A DNA stretch of 20,901 bases from Flavobacteriales bacterium (GTDB lineage Bacteria > Bacteroidota > Bacteroidia > Flavobacteriales_D > Cryomorphaceae), in assembly GCA_020200995.1 (NCBI GenBank), contig JAIVHQ010000212.1:1-20901 (forward strand). Direction: 5' to 3'. The notes beneath the pieces are model-generated. The model made no database searches and had not been told where the DNA came from. It saw nothing but the letters and a program-made list of their open reading frames with translations. A program made the position numbers and the translations under genes. Of this stretch, positions 1-6,688 are shown piece by piece; within the stretch, counting starts at the first letter, position 1; each line of letters opens with the position of its first letter.

Positions 1-833
1 TTTTGATACTCCTCCGCATTGGAGCTGCCCTCGCCTTTGTACTTATTGTTGGCCTGATACACCATGGCCAATTCTGCGATTGTGTCGTTGCCCATGATCG
101 TTAATTCGTCGAGGTACCGATCGAGCATCGGTGTGCCTTTGGGAAGCTCCGATTTGGCGAAAGCGATGATGTAGGGCTTCCAGCTGTAGTATTGCGAGAG
201 GAAATTTCCGTAAAAGGGATGGTCGGGCATAAAAGACGCACCCGTCACCAGGTCGTCTTCGAGCGATTGAAAGTAATCGGACACCGCCGCCGATCGGTCT
301 GACTGTATGCAGGGACTGATGCTCTGCGTTGCCAGGTAGTAGTCGAGCGCGTGGTGCAGATAGTCATCGCCGGGAAGGTCAGCTTTGAGGCTGTCGAACC
401 TCAGGGCTATTTGATTCAGGTTGTGCAGCAGGGTGTCGTCAGAAACGCGGTAGAGGTCGTATTCCGAGAGAATGCTTTGCGCCTTGTCGTAATTGGGGTG
501 AAAGGGATCGGTACTCTTGAATCCGATGGTGGAGTCGACAGCGGTGATATTGTAGCGATGGTTGCCGCGAATCAGGAAGAGCCGCGCTTCATCGCCCATG
601 CGAACGAAGAGCCGCTTGGTACCTTCGGCATTAAAGACCAGGCTGTCCTGCCCTTCCGGAAATTCGATATCCGTATGGGTGATGCCCAAAAAGTCGCCAC
701 GCCACGACAACCCCACAGGAAGGTCGGTTTTCACATTGATTTGCACAGTGGATTGCGCAGCACCGGTCACCGCTGCAAACGAACAGGCGGCAGAGATCAG
801 TAGGGCTAAAAAGTGATGTATGAATCTTGGCAT
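1..833 (-). CDS. Exported protein of unknown function, 5' part only (runs off the window start)
   Basis: An open frame on the minus strand reads from an ATG at 831-833 to the window edge without a stop, giving 277 residues of an incomplete protein. The N-terminus is a signal peptide: MPRF, then a hydrophobic stretch rich in Leu/Ala, ending near an Ala-Gln about residue 26. After it comes a beta-rich part (residues about 30-105), then a helical part rich in Tyr and Asp. I do not recognise a catalytic motif. The layout of a signal peptide, a beta-sandwich and helices resembles the N-terminal half of Bacteroidota thioredoxin-fold (TlpA-like) exported proteins, but the thioredoxin domain would lie outside the window, so this is a guess. 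A TACCTTCG box at 838-845 could be its promoter. The plus-strand frames across this region are shadows. Confidence 0.75.
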   Translation of the reverse strand, partial: MPRFIHHFLALLISAACSFAAVTGAAQSTVQINVKTDLPVGLSWRGDFLGITHTDIEFPEGQDSLVFNAEGTKRLFVRMGDEARLFLIRGNHRYNITAVDSTIGFKSTDPFHPNYDKAQSILSEYDLYRVSDDTLLHNLNQIALRFDSLKADLPGDDYLHHALDYYLATQSISPCIQSDRSAAVSDYFQSLEDDLVTGASFMPDHPFYGNFLSQYYSWKPYIIAFAKSELPKGTPMLDRYLDELTIMGNDTIAELAMVYQANNKYKGEGSSNAEEYQ

Positions 834-837
834 GGTC

Positions 838-845
838 CGAAGGTA
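838..845 (-). promoter_or_regulatory. Possible -7 box for the exported protein gene
   Basis: TACCTTCG on the minus strand, four bases before the ATG, is a near match to the Bacteroidota TAnnTTTG -7 element (C for T at one position). No convincing TTG -33 element is seen. Confidence 0.35.
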
Positions 846-1223
846 GTAAAGTCACATATCAAACGCACTTTTAAATGGCCTTTTTTTGATCGCTGAAGGC
901 CGACCCGGTGAAGGCTATTATCGTTGAAAGTGATAACGGCGAAGGATCACGTGGTAGGTAGGTATGCAGTACAGAGAGTTTTTAGGTTCAGGGATTTTTA
1001 AATTCAGGATTAGGAGATACAATATAGAATCCTTTATTTGAGTTAGTTACGCTCGTAATCTATCGCACACGGGAAAAGCGTTTTTACCTTGACGTGGGTG
1101 TAAGTTTGATGGAGACGAGGACGAGTTATTGCGATGTGATTTGGATATTTCCGAATTCATATACTTTACTCGGCGATGTGCAGGTCGGGTTTAGGTTTTG
1201 AAGTAGGCATGCAAATGAAAACC
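846..1223. other. Gene-free, AT-rich stretch
   Basis: No credible reading frame, RNA gene or terminator is visible in these roughly 380 bases. A 13-base word, GTGAAGGCTATTA, at 908-920 recurs at 2494-2506, on the far side of the toxin-antitoxin module. It may be a chance match or a relic of the same rearrangement that duplicated the protease tail. Confidence 0.4.
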
Positions 1224-1343
1224 TTAACTGTAAACCAACACCCCCATCTTCCCCTCATCAAAGCAGGCATTCGCTGTTTCCAAAACCTGGTCCGCACTTA
1301 CTTCGTCAATCTGCTTGAGAATCTCCGCGGCCGTGTCGATGCG
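1224..1343 (-). pseudogene. Detached 3' end of an M16 peptidase gene (39 codons plus stop)
   Basis: Positions 1228-1343 match 2543-2658, the 3' end of the M16 peptidase gene, over 116 bases with five mismatches and no gaps. Read on the minus strand it gives the last 39 residues of an M16 protein, from RIDTAAEIL to GVLVYS, then a TAA stop at 1224-1226. The codon just before the homology is also TAA, so this is a truncated fragment. All five differences fall at third codon positions and four are synonymous (the other is Glu to Asp). The two sequences therefore diverged while both were under protein-level selection, before this copy was truncated. It could be the remnant of a tandem paralogue or a segment from a related strain. 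The overlapping plus-strand frame at 1176-1463 is not a real gene. Confidence 0.85.
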
Positions 1344-1421
1344 TTAGTGGCCCGCAAGCTAAAAGAATTTAGCTTCAATTCTTGCCGGCTACATACAGTA
1401 GAACATGAAGATAAATTGATG

Positions 1422-1470
1422 TATATTCGTATAGTGCCGTGTATTATAGCACGAGTTAAATAAGTTAACT
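1422..1470 (+). promoter_or_regulatory. Putative promoter and operator of the first toxin-antitoxin operon
   Basis: TATATTCG at 1422-1429 resembles the TAnnTTTG -7 box. Between it and the antitoxin ATG lie CGTG/CACG arms (1438-1441 and 1450-1453) and a better inverted repeat, AGTTAA (1454-1459) and TTAACT (1465-1470), five bases apart and ending just before the start codon. Toxin-antitoxin operons are usually autoregulated at such repeats; binding here is inferred. Confidence 0.35.
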
Positions 1471-1471
1471 G

Positions 1472-1678
1472 ATGAAAGCCATACACATAGAAATATTGGA
1501 TGATAAAGTAATGGCGATACTCCAAAGTCTGGAAGAGCTAAAGCTTATCCGGGTTAGGCAACCGTCCGAACAGGATACTGAACAATTGGAGGAAAAGTAC
1601 GCAGGAAAACTCCCCACACAAGTTGCTGAAGATATGCAGGATTATGTGAAACGCAGCCGGAAGGAATGGAAGAAATAG
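1472..1678 (+). CDS. Antitoxin of a PIN-domain toxin-antitoxin pair
   Basis: A 68-residue, highly charged, mostly helical protein lies directly upstream of a PIN-domain toxin and overlaps it by 13 bases. That gene order, size and overlap are typical of antitoxins. The N-terminus (MKAIHIEILDD) is a short beta-like segment, the middle is a helix with LEELKLIRV, and the C-terminus (about residues 50-68) is a lysine/arginine-rich tail ending in KKstop, which probably binds the toxin. No clear RHH or AbrB DNA-binding motif can be assigned by eye. The inverted repeat just upstream of the ATG is a candidate autoregulatory site. The region is more A/T-rich than the surrounding genes, which fits acquisition by transfer. 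Confidence 0.7.
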   Translation: MKAIHIEILDDKVMAILQSLEELKLIRVRQPSEQDTEQLEEKYAGKLPTQVAEDMQDYVKRSRKEWKK

Positions 1679-2067
1679 GCCACTTGCTCGATAGCAATGC
1701 TGTAATTGATTTCTTAGGAGGACGCTTGCAAGATAGCGGAACCCGATTCGTTTCGGATGTGGTAAATATTGGTGCAGGGGCTTCAGTCATTACCAAATTA
1801 GAAGTTCTTGGTTATCCCTCAACGTCTGAGGACGAAGAACTCCTGAGGGATTTTTTTCAAGAAATTTATTTGGTCGGCATCACAGATGAAATCACAGATG
1901 AAATCACAGAGATTTGCATCGGGCTGCGAAAACGCTTGAAGATAAAATTGCCTGATGCAATTATTGCTTCAACTGCAATTGCTCTAAATTGCAAACTCGT
2001 AACCTCAAATGACGAGGACTTCAAGCAAATTCCGGAATTGCAAGTGATTAATCCCCGGAGAATTTAG
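1666..2067 (+). CDS. PIN-domain ribonuclease toxin, VapC-like
   Basis: This 133-residue protein shows the PIN-domain acidic set: Asp9 in HLLDSNAVIDF, Glu46 in ITKLEVLGY, Asp97 in KLPDAIIAST and Asp116/Asp118 in TSNDEDF. Such residues bind Mg2+ in VapC toxins, which cleave tRNA or rRNA when released from the antitoxin; the target here is unknown. The length is normal for the family. The ATG lies inside the end of the antitoxin gene (13-base overlap), implying coupled translation. Residues 72-82 contain a short repeat, ITDEITDEITE, coded by two perfect 12-base units plus a partial one at 1879-1911, probably a slippage expansion. It lies between the conserved segments, so the enzyme may still work. 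Confidence 0.85.
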   Translation: MEEIGHLLDSNAVIDFLGGRLQDSGTRFVSDVVNIGAGASVITKLEVLGYPSTSEDEELLRDFFQEIYLVGITDEITDEITEICIGLRKRLKIKLPDAIIASTAIALNCKLVTSNDEDFKQIPELQVINPRRI

Positions 2068-2175
2068 ATCGAGCAAAGATCTTCATCATGAAGGTTAACC
2101 TGGTGAGCGATAGAATTCTGAACGTGTAGTTCGTAAATGAGAGTATGAAATCTAAATATTGCAATTCGCCATGAA

Positions 2176-2450
2176 CGTCACATCGAGTGTTTTTCAGTCT
2201 ATGCGGACATCACAATTTGCGCAAGCTGCTCTTGGACTGAAAAATGTATCGAGATGACTGATAGACACAGCTAATTAAAGAAGATGATCCTTTGTGAAGC
2301 ATCTCGATTATTCCGCTTCGCTCCATGAGATGCTTTCTAAGGTATCCACTTCGTGGATGGCATAAAATGCGCGAAGTTCATTTTTTCAGGCATCAACATC
2401 TCTTGGGAAAGGAAACTTCATAAATGCCTGAAAAAACACTCGATGTGACG
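2176..2450. repeat. Palindrome-rich intergenic element with terminal inverted repeats (MITE-like or REP-like)
   Basis: The ends are inverted copies of one another: CGTCACATCGAG..TTTTTCAG at 2176-2197 and its complement at 2428-2450, differing by one T in the run. Inside are more stems: 2190-2199 with 2235-2244 (10 bp), 2248-2256 with 2300-2308 (9 bp), 2297-2305 with 2327-2335 (9 bp), 2344-2349 with 2353-2358 (6 bp, loop TTC), and 2381-2393 with 2424-2436 (13 bp). No open reading frame is present and no clear target-site duplication is seen. Words such as CATCTCGA next to GTGAC are, as I recall, common in intergenic repeats of Flavobacteriia genomes, which would make this a member of a dispersed family. 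An alternative is a structured RNA. Confidence 0.65.
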
Positions 2451-2538
2451 ATCTTACTGATAGAAATGTTGAGCGATTTCAACCACTCAACGAGTGAAGG
2501 CTATTAATGATTTAAGCTAAAGTTAAACAGTGATTAGC

Positions 2539-3613
2539 TCACCTGTAAACCAACACCCCCATCTTCCCCTCGTCAAAGCAGGCATTCGCCGTTTCCAAAA
2601 CCTGTTCCGCACTTACTTCGTCAATCTGCTTGAGAATCTCGGCGGCGGTGTCGATGCGGTCGAAAGTGATGAGGCTCTTCCCGAGTGATTGCATCAGGTT
2701 GGCGCCACCCTCAGACGAGAGTGCGAGCTGCCCCTTGAGCTGCTCCTTGGCGCGGTGCAGGGCGGTGGGAGTGAGGCGCTTTTCGCGCAAAAGGCGCAAC
2801 TCCTTGCGGATGAGTTTTTCGCTGCGCGCCAGCAGCTTCTTGTCGGTGCCGAGGTAGATGGCCATCACCCCGGTATCGGTGTAGGGCGTGTAGGCCGCTT
2901 CGATGTTGTAAGCGATACCGTGGCGCTCGCGGATGTTCATGTTGAGTCGAGAGTTCATGGCCGGCCCTCCGAGGTAGTTGCTCACCAGTACTGCGGCAGT
3001 GCGCAGCGGGTGGTGGATGTTGTACGCCTCGCTTCCCATCATCAGGTGGGCCTGATAGGTGTCCATGTCGAGTTCCTTTCGGGCGGTGTGAACCTTCTTT
3101 ACGGGAAGGCGCTTGGCATCGGCGGGGCCGTCTTTCAACTCGCCAAACCAGCGTTCGGCCCATTTCACGATCTTTTTGAAATCCACACTGCCCACGCTGC
3201 TCAGCACCATTTCAGAGGTGCGGTACCTGCGCGCGATGAAGCATCACATCGCGCTCTTTGGCGATCTCCTTTTCCGGAAAGGTAGAGCGGCACACAATGT
3301 CGGCCACCACCTCCATGGCCCGCTTGAAGTGGCTGTTGAGAAAAGAGGCGTAAATCACTGTCTCCTCTTTGGTGGTGTATGCGTTGAGCTCGGCGCCCAC
3401 GCTGTCCATCCGGCTCAGGATGTGAAAGGCCTTGCGGCGCTCAGTGCCCTTAAAGAGGCAGTGCTCGATGAAGTGGGCGAGGCCCTGCTCATCTTCCCGC
3501 TCATCGCGCGATCCGGCGTTGATCGTAATCCCGAAGTGCGATACCTGCCCGTTGGCAGTGGGCTTGTGTGCCATGCGCAATCCGTTGGGGAGGGTGTGTC
3601 GGAGAACTTCCAT
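2539..3613 (-). pseudogene. M16-family zinc metallopeptidase, broken by an internal out-of-frame deletion
   Basis: Two minus-strand frames are pieces of one gene. The first (3613 to 3212, 133 codons) holds the N-terminal domain with the zinc motif HFIEH (His47, Glu50, His51) and the family sequences NAGSRDE and LNAYTTKEET. The second (in frame to the stop at 2539) starts at the segment FIARRYRTSEMVLSSVGS, followed by MNSRLN, IRERHGIAYN and YLGTDKK, as in M16 C-terminal domains. Between them about 50 residues usual for the family are absent and the frame shifts, at about 3220-3245. The missing part should contain the Glu of the DEI motif (expected near residue 127), the third zinc ligand, so an active protease is not expected. 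There is no signal peptide. The promoter box is intact. A sequencing error cannot explain both the missing block and the shift. Confidence 0.85.
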
Positions 3614-3621
3614 AGAGGGCG

Positions 3622-3629
3622 CAAAGGTA
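3622..3629 (-). promoter_or_regulatory. -7 promoter box of the M16 peptidase gene
   Basis: TACCTTTG on the minus strand matches TAnnTTTG exactly and lies eight bases before the ATG at 3611-3613, the usual place in this phylum. It supports that start. No clear -33 TTG is seen. Confidence 0.55.
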
Positions 3630-3902
3630 CGGCGTAAATGCGGTTTGGGAAAAGACCGAGTCGAGAGGGGTGTTCACTTTAGATAAAACAGTTGCCAAGC
3701 CTGAGGGAAACTGCAGCGCCGGTATCATGCCCGTCAAGAATGTCTACTTTCTTTTCGTGTAATACAAACTCTCTGCTGCAATTGATCAGTTGCCGCCGAC
3801 AAGCTTTCTTCTTTAGGCATAGATATTTTTCAGAAATGAAAAAATATTTCTAAAAGGCTCATTCCGGAATTCTTTTTGAATTGGAAAAAAAAAGCCACTG
3901 CG

Positions 3903-4171
3903 ATGACGAAATTATGGTGTACGCTCATACTGCTCTCGGGTCCGCTGTCTTTTTTGTCGGGGCAGACAGTTGCCGATAGCTCGGGCTTCGCCGCAGATAT
4001 ACGCTTCGACATCGATGCGGGGAGTGAGTTTTTTGGCTACAGCGGGGCTTTGCGCTCAGAATACGGCATGCCTTCTGTGTATATTCTCGGCGGGCGAGTC
4101 GGATTCGGAAGCGGGTGTGGACTATCGGGACGCGCCTCAGCCTCGGGCTGAGGATCAGTGAAGAGCTGTAA
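3903..4171 (+). pseudogene. Small exported ORF, possibly a decayed outer-membrane protein gene
   Basis: From ATG 3903 a frame runs to a stop at 4149-4151 (82 residues). It begins with a convincing signal peptide (MTKLWCTLILLSGPLSFLSGQ), then an acidic, beta-like segment, but ends in a low-complexity Gly/Ser tail that does not look like protein. In another frame, up to a stop at 4169-4171, the same DNA reads RVWTIGTRLSLGLRISEEL, which looks like the last strand of a beta barrel. A frameshift or an out-of-frame internal deletion of an outer-membrane protein gene would explain both. A short intact exported protein remains possible. Nothing else is seen in 3630-3902 except an AT-rich stem at about 3822-3847, nor in 4172-4312. 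Confidence 0.35.
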
Positions 4172-4312
4172 TAGCCCTGCTCAAACGACGGATTACCAGA
4201 AAAAGAACAGGACAAACAAACCCCTTAAGCAGCATTTGCAATGCTCCACACCAACTCCTCGGCAACACCGATCTTCCACCGAAAAAATACCGAACCGACC
4301 GCTCCTGTAATT

Positions 4313-4346
4313 TATTTTCGTCTACCTCTGAATTCCGGTATTTTCG
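4313..4346 (+). promoter_or_regulatory. Two candidate -7 boxes upstream of the DUF5687-like gene
   Basis: TATTTTCG occurs twice, at 4313-4320 and 4339-4346, 26 bases apart. Both are one base off TAnnTTTG. The second ends five bases before the ATG at 4352 and favours that start over an in-frame ATG at 4241. Confidence 0.35.
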
Positions 4347-4351
4347 CTGCC

Positions 4352-5764
4352 ATGAAAATGATCCCCACCCTTTTTCGACATGCGTGGCTCAAGTTTGTCC
4401 GCTCAAAGGCGCTTGGGCACGCGGGCCTTGTGGGCGGGAGCCTGATTGCCGAAGCCTATCCCGAGGGCAATGTCCTCGCTATCGGTCTGGGATTTTTGGT
4501 ATTCTACTTTGTCACCGAGCTGCTGGTGCGGTATTTTTTCCAGAAATTTCCCGTGCCCGGGGTGCGGCCTTACCTCGTTCTCCCCGTTCCGCGAAAAGCC
4601 ATCGCCAATACCATGCTACTCCGCTCTTTCTTAAGTGTGTGGAGTGTGATGCCCTGGTTTTTGGCCGTGCCGATGTACTTCTCCTTGGTGAGCGAGGCCG
4701 GCAGCACAACGGTGACCGCGGGCTACTTCATTTTTGTAGCGGGCGCCACACTGCTCAGCAACTACCTCGCTTTTGCGATGGTGGCCGTGCGCACTCAGAA
4801 AATTACCGCCTTCGCCATTCTTGCCGCTGCAGTACTCATCCTTTGGTTGGAATTTACCGGAAGGGCAGGCCTCGCCGGGCCCATCGGCGCCGCAGTGCTC
4901 AGCGTGCTGCAAACGCCTGTTTTGTGGCCCGCATTCTTACTTATGCCGTTTTTGGTATTTCTCTATTTGCGCGACCACCTTGCCAAATCGCTCGGCGAAG
5001 AATCTATCCGCGAATTTGACCGCAAGTTTCGTTTCAACGCGGGGTTCGGTATTTTCGGAAAGTACGGCACCGTGGGCCAACTGGTCGACCTCGAAGTGCG
5101 CCTCATCCTCCGCAGCAAGCGGGCGCGGCAGTACTTTGTGACGAGCATCATTTTCCTGGCGCTGCCGCTGGTCCATCTTTCGGATTTGAGCGATGCAGCA
5201 TTTCCTGTGCTTCTGCTCGTGGCATTCCTGCTCACCGGGATCGCCACCCTCAACCACGGTCAGCTCGCCCTTTCGTGGAACAGCCTCCACTTTGATTTTC
5301 TGCTCACACGGGCTCGGTCGATCGAGCAGGTATTCCTCGCCAAGTACTATGTGCTGGCCTTGTTTTGTGTACTCACTTACCTCATATCGCTCCCCTATTG
5401 TTTTTTCGTTCCCGGCCTTTTCTTCGCGTCAACGGTGATGCTTCTGATCAACGCCACCGTTTCGGCCATGGTGTACCTGTGGCTCGCCGCAGTGAGCTCG
5501 CTTCGTGTAGATCCCGACGAAGGCAGTGCCTTTAGCATGAGTGGATTCGGAGTGATGCACTATGTGATCATTATTCCAATTGTCGCAGTGCCCATTTTGC
5601 TATTCGTTGCCGGAAAGCTGATCAGCGGTGACGCCCTCGGAGCGGCATTTATCGCGGGATTTGGTATCGCATTGCTGCTGCTTCACAAAAAAATCATGGC
5701 CCTGATCGCCTCCGTTTTTGCGGGAAACCGCTACAGACTCGGAGCGGTGATGCGCGACAAATAA
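4352..5764 (+). CDS. DUF5687-like polytopic membrane protein, permease partner of an ABC ATPase
   Basis: This 470-residue integral membrane protein has about ten to twelve hydrophobic segments and a charged cytoplasmic stretch near residues 200-255. The N-terminus (FRHAWLKFVRSKALG), the early VTELLVRYFFQKFPVPGVRPYLVLPVPRK block and the placing of helices resemble DUF5687, a Bacteroidota family I recall as usually lying next to an ABC ATPase. It is therefore probably the membrane part of an ABC transporter of the ABC-2 general type; the substrate is unknown. I start it at 4352 because the 37 codons upstream, from 4241, are not membrane-like and cross the promoter boxes. The ATPase gene follows after 19 bases, so the two are probably co-transcribed. 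Confidence 0.75.
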   Translation: MKMIPTLFRHAWLKFVRSKALGHAGLVGGSLIAEAYPEGNVLAIGLGFLVFYFVTELLVRYFFQKFPVPGVRPYLVLPVPRKAIANTMLLRSFLSVWSVMPWFLAVPMYFSLVSEAGSTTVTAGYFIFVAGATLLSNYLAFAMVAVRTQKITAFAILAAAVLILWLEFTGRAGLAGPIGAAVLSVLQTPVLWPAFLLMPFLVFLYLRDHLAKSLGEESIREFDRKFRFNAGFGIFGKYGTVGQLVDLEVRLILRSKRARQYFVTSIIFLALPLVHLSDLSDAAFPVLLLVAFLLTGIATLNHGQLALSWNSLHFDFLLTRARSIEQVFLAKYYVLALFCVLTYLISLPYCFFVPGLFFASTVMLLINATVSAMVYLWLAAVSSLRVDPDEGSAFSMSGFGVMHYVIIIPIVAVPILLFVAGKLISGDALGAAFIAGFGIALLLLHKKIMALIASVFAGNRYRLGAVMRDK

Positions 5765-5783
5765 CCCAGGAAAAATTGAAACT

Positions 5784-6509
5784 ATGACCGATACTGCTCC
5801 CATGCTCCAAGTGACCAACCTTCGCAAATCTTTTGGCGATACGGAAGTGCTCAATATTCCCGAACTCAGGGTAGAAGTTGGCGAAATCGTCGGTGTGGTG
5901 GGCAACAATGGCGCAGGCAAAACCACCCTGTTTAGCCTTGTGCTCGATCTGGTAAAACCCACTTCGGGCACCGCCACACTCAAGGGCGAGGACGTTTCGA
6001 AGCACGAAGGATGGAAGCAGTACACCGCGCCTTACCTCGATGAGGGATTTCTGATCGAATTCCTCCGCCCCGACGAGTATTTCCAATTTATCGGCAGCCT
6101 TCACGGCCTTTCGGCAAATGACACAGACGCCTTTACCGCGCAGTTCGAAGACGTATCGAACGGAGAGGTGCTGGGCTCTAAAAAATTGCTGCGCGAGCTT
6201 TCGAAGGGAAACCAGAAAAAAGCCGGACTCATCGGCACCCTGATCGGAAATCCTGAATTGGTGATCTGGGACGAACCCTTTGCCAACCTCGATCCCTCCA
6301 CACAAATTCGGATCAAGGACTTGGTGCGCCTTCACGGCGAAAACCGCACTTTCCTGATCAGCAGCCACGACCTCAACCACGTGTATGATGTGTGCGACCG
6401 CATTGTGGTCATCGAACAGGGAGCCGTGGTGAAAGATGTGCGCAAGAGCGAAACCACGCTGGAAGCCCTCTACGGCTACTTCCTGAAAAAGGACGAAGTG
6501 GTGGATTGA
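5784..6509 (+). CDS. ABC transporter ATP-binding protein
   Basis: This 241-residue protein is a complete nucleotide-binding domain: Walker A GNNGAGKTT (residues 40-48), a signature variant LSKGNQ (139-144), Walker B LVIWDEP with catalytic Glu164, a D-loop NLDP and switch His195 in SSHDL. The LSKGN form is common in ATPases of ABC-2 type exporters. It follows the DUF5687-like membrane gene by 19 bases and should power it as a dimer on the cytoplasmic face. An internal ATG at 5802 (MLQVTNL) is an alternative start that would trim six residues and put the start at the usual family N-terminus; the first ATG is kept because it is spaced well after the upstream stop. No operon member follows. Confidence 0.92.
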   Translation: MTDTAPMLQVTNLRKSFGDTEVLNIPELRVEVGEIVGVVGNNGAGKTTLFSLVLDLVKPTSGTATLKGEDVSKHEGWKQYTAPYLDEGFLIEFLRPDEYFQFIGSLHGLSANDTDAFTAQFEDVSNGEVLGSKKLLRELSKGNQKKAGLIGTLIGNPELVIWDEPFANLDPSTQIRIKDLVRLHGENRTFLISSHDLNHVYDVCDRIVVIEQGAVVKDVRKSETTLEALYGYFLKKDEVVD

Positions 6510-6621
6510 AACTTGTGCGACAGGTCATTACAATCTGTTTTTCATCTTTACTTTTTCATTGTGGGTGCGTGAGTCATTTCGCCGTGTAACTTCGGTCACC
6601 CTGAGCATTGGTTGCATGGCC

Positions 6622-6629
6622 TATATTTG
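6622..6629 (+). promoter_or_regulatory. -7 box of the sulfite oxidation operon
   Basis: TATATTTG matches TAnnTTTG and would place the transcript start near 6634, leaving a leader of about 55 bases before the ATG at 6689. A weaker box, TAACTTCG, is at 6587-6594. No strong -33 element is seen. Confidence 0.5.
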
Positions 6630-6688
6630 TGTATGATTCGCAGCTTCATCTTTCGTGAGAGGCTGAGGAATTACTTCAACGCAAAGCC

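Noticed and set aside
351..803. Plus-strand open frame of 150 codons
   Set aside because: It lies antisense to the continuous minus-strand exported-protein frame (833 to 1), which has a signal peptide and natural composition.
1176..1463. Plus-strand open frame of 95 codons
   Set aside because: Its middle is the antisense of the duplicated protease tail, and the rest has no protein-like features.
2539..3613. Programmed frameshift in the M16 gene
   Set aside because: A frameshift alone would keep the roughly 50 missing residues; here they are absent, including a zinc ligand, so a deletion is the better explanation.
2689..3637. Long plus-strand frames over the protease gene
   Set aside because: They are antisense shadows; the minus strand carries recognisable M16 motifs.
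3822..3847. Intrinsic terminator in the gap after the protease promoter
   Set aside because: The stem is A/T only and has no following T-run on a transcript that would need it.
4241..4351. Upstream 37-codon extension of the DUF5687-like gene
   Set aside because: It crosses two promoter-like boxes and does not resemble the family's N-terminus.
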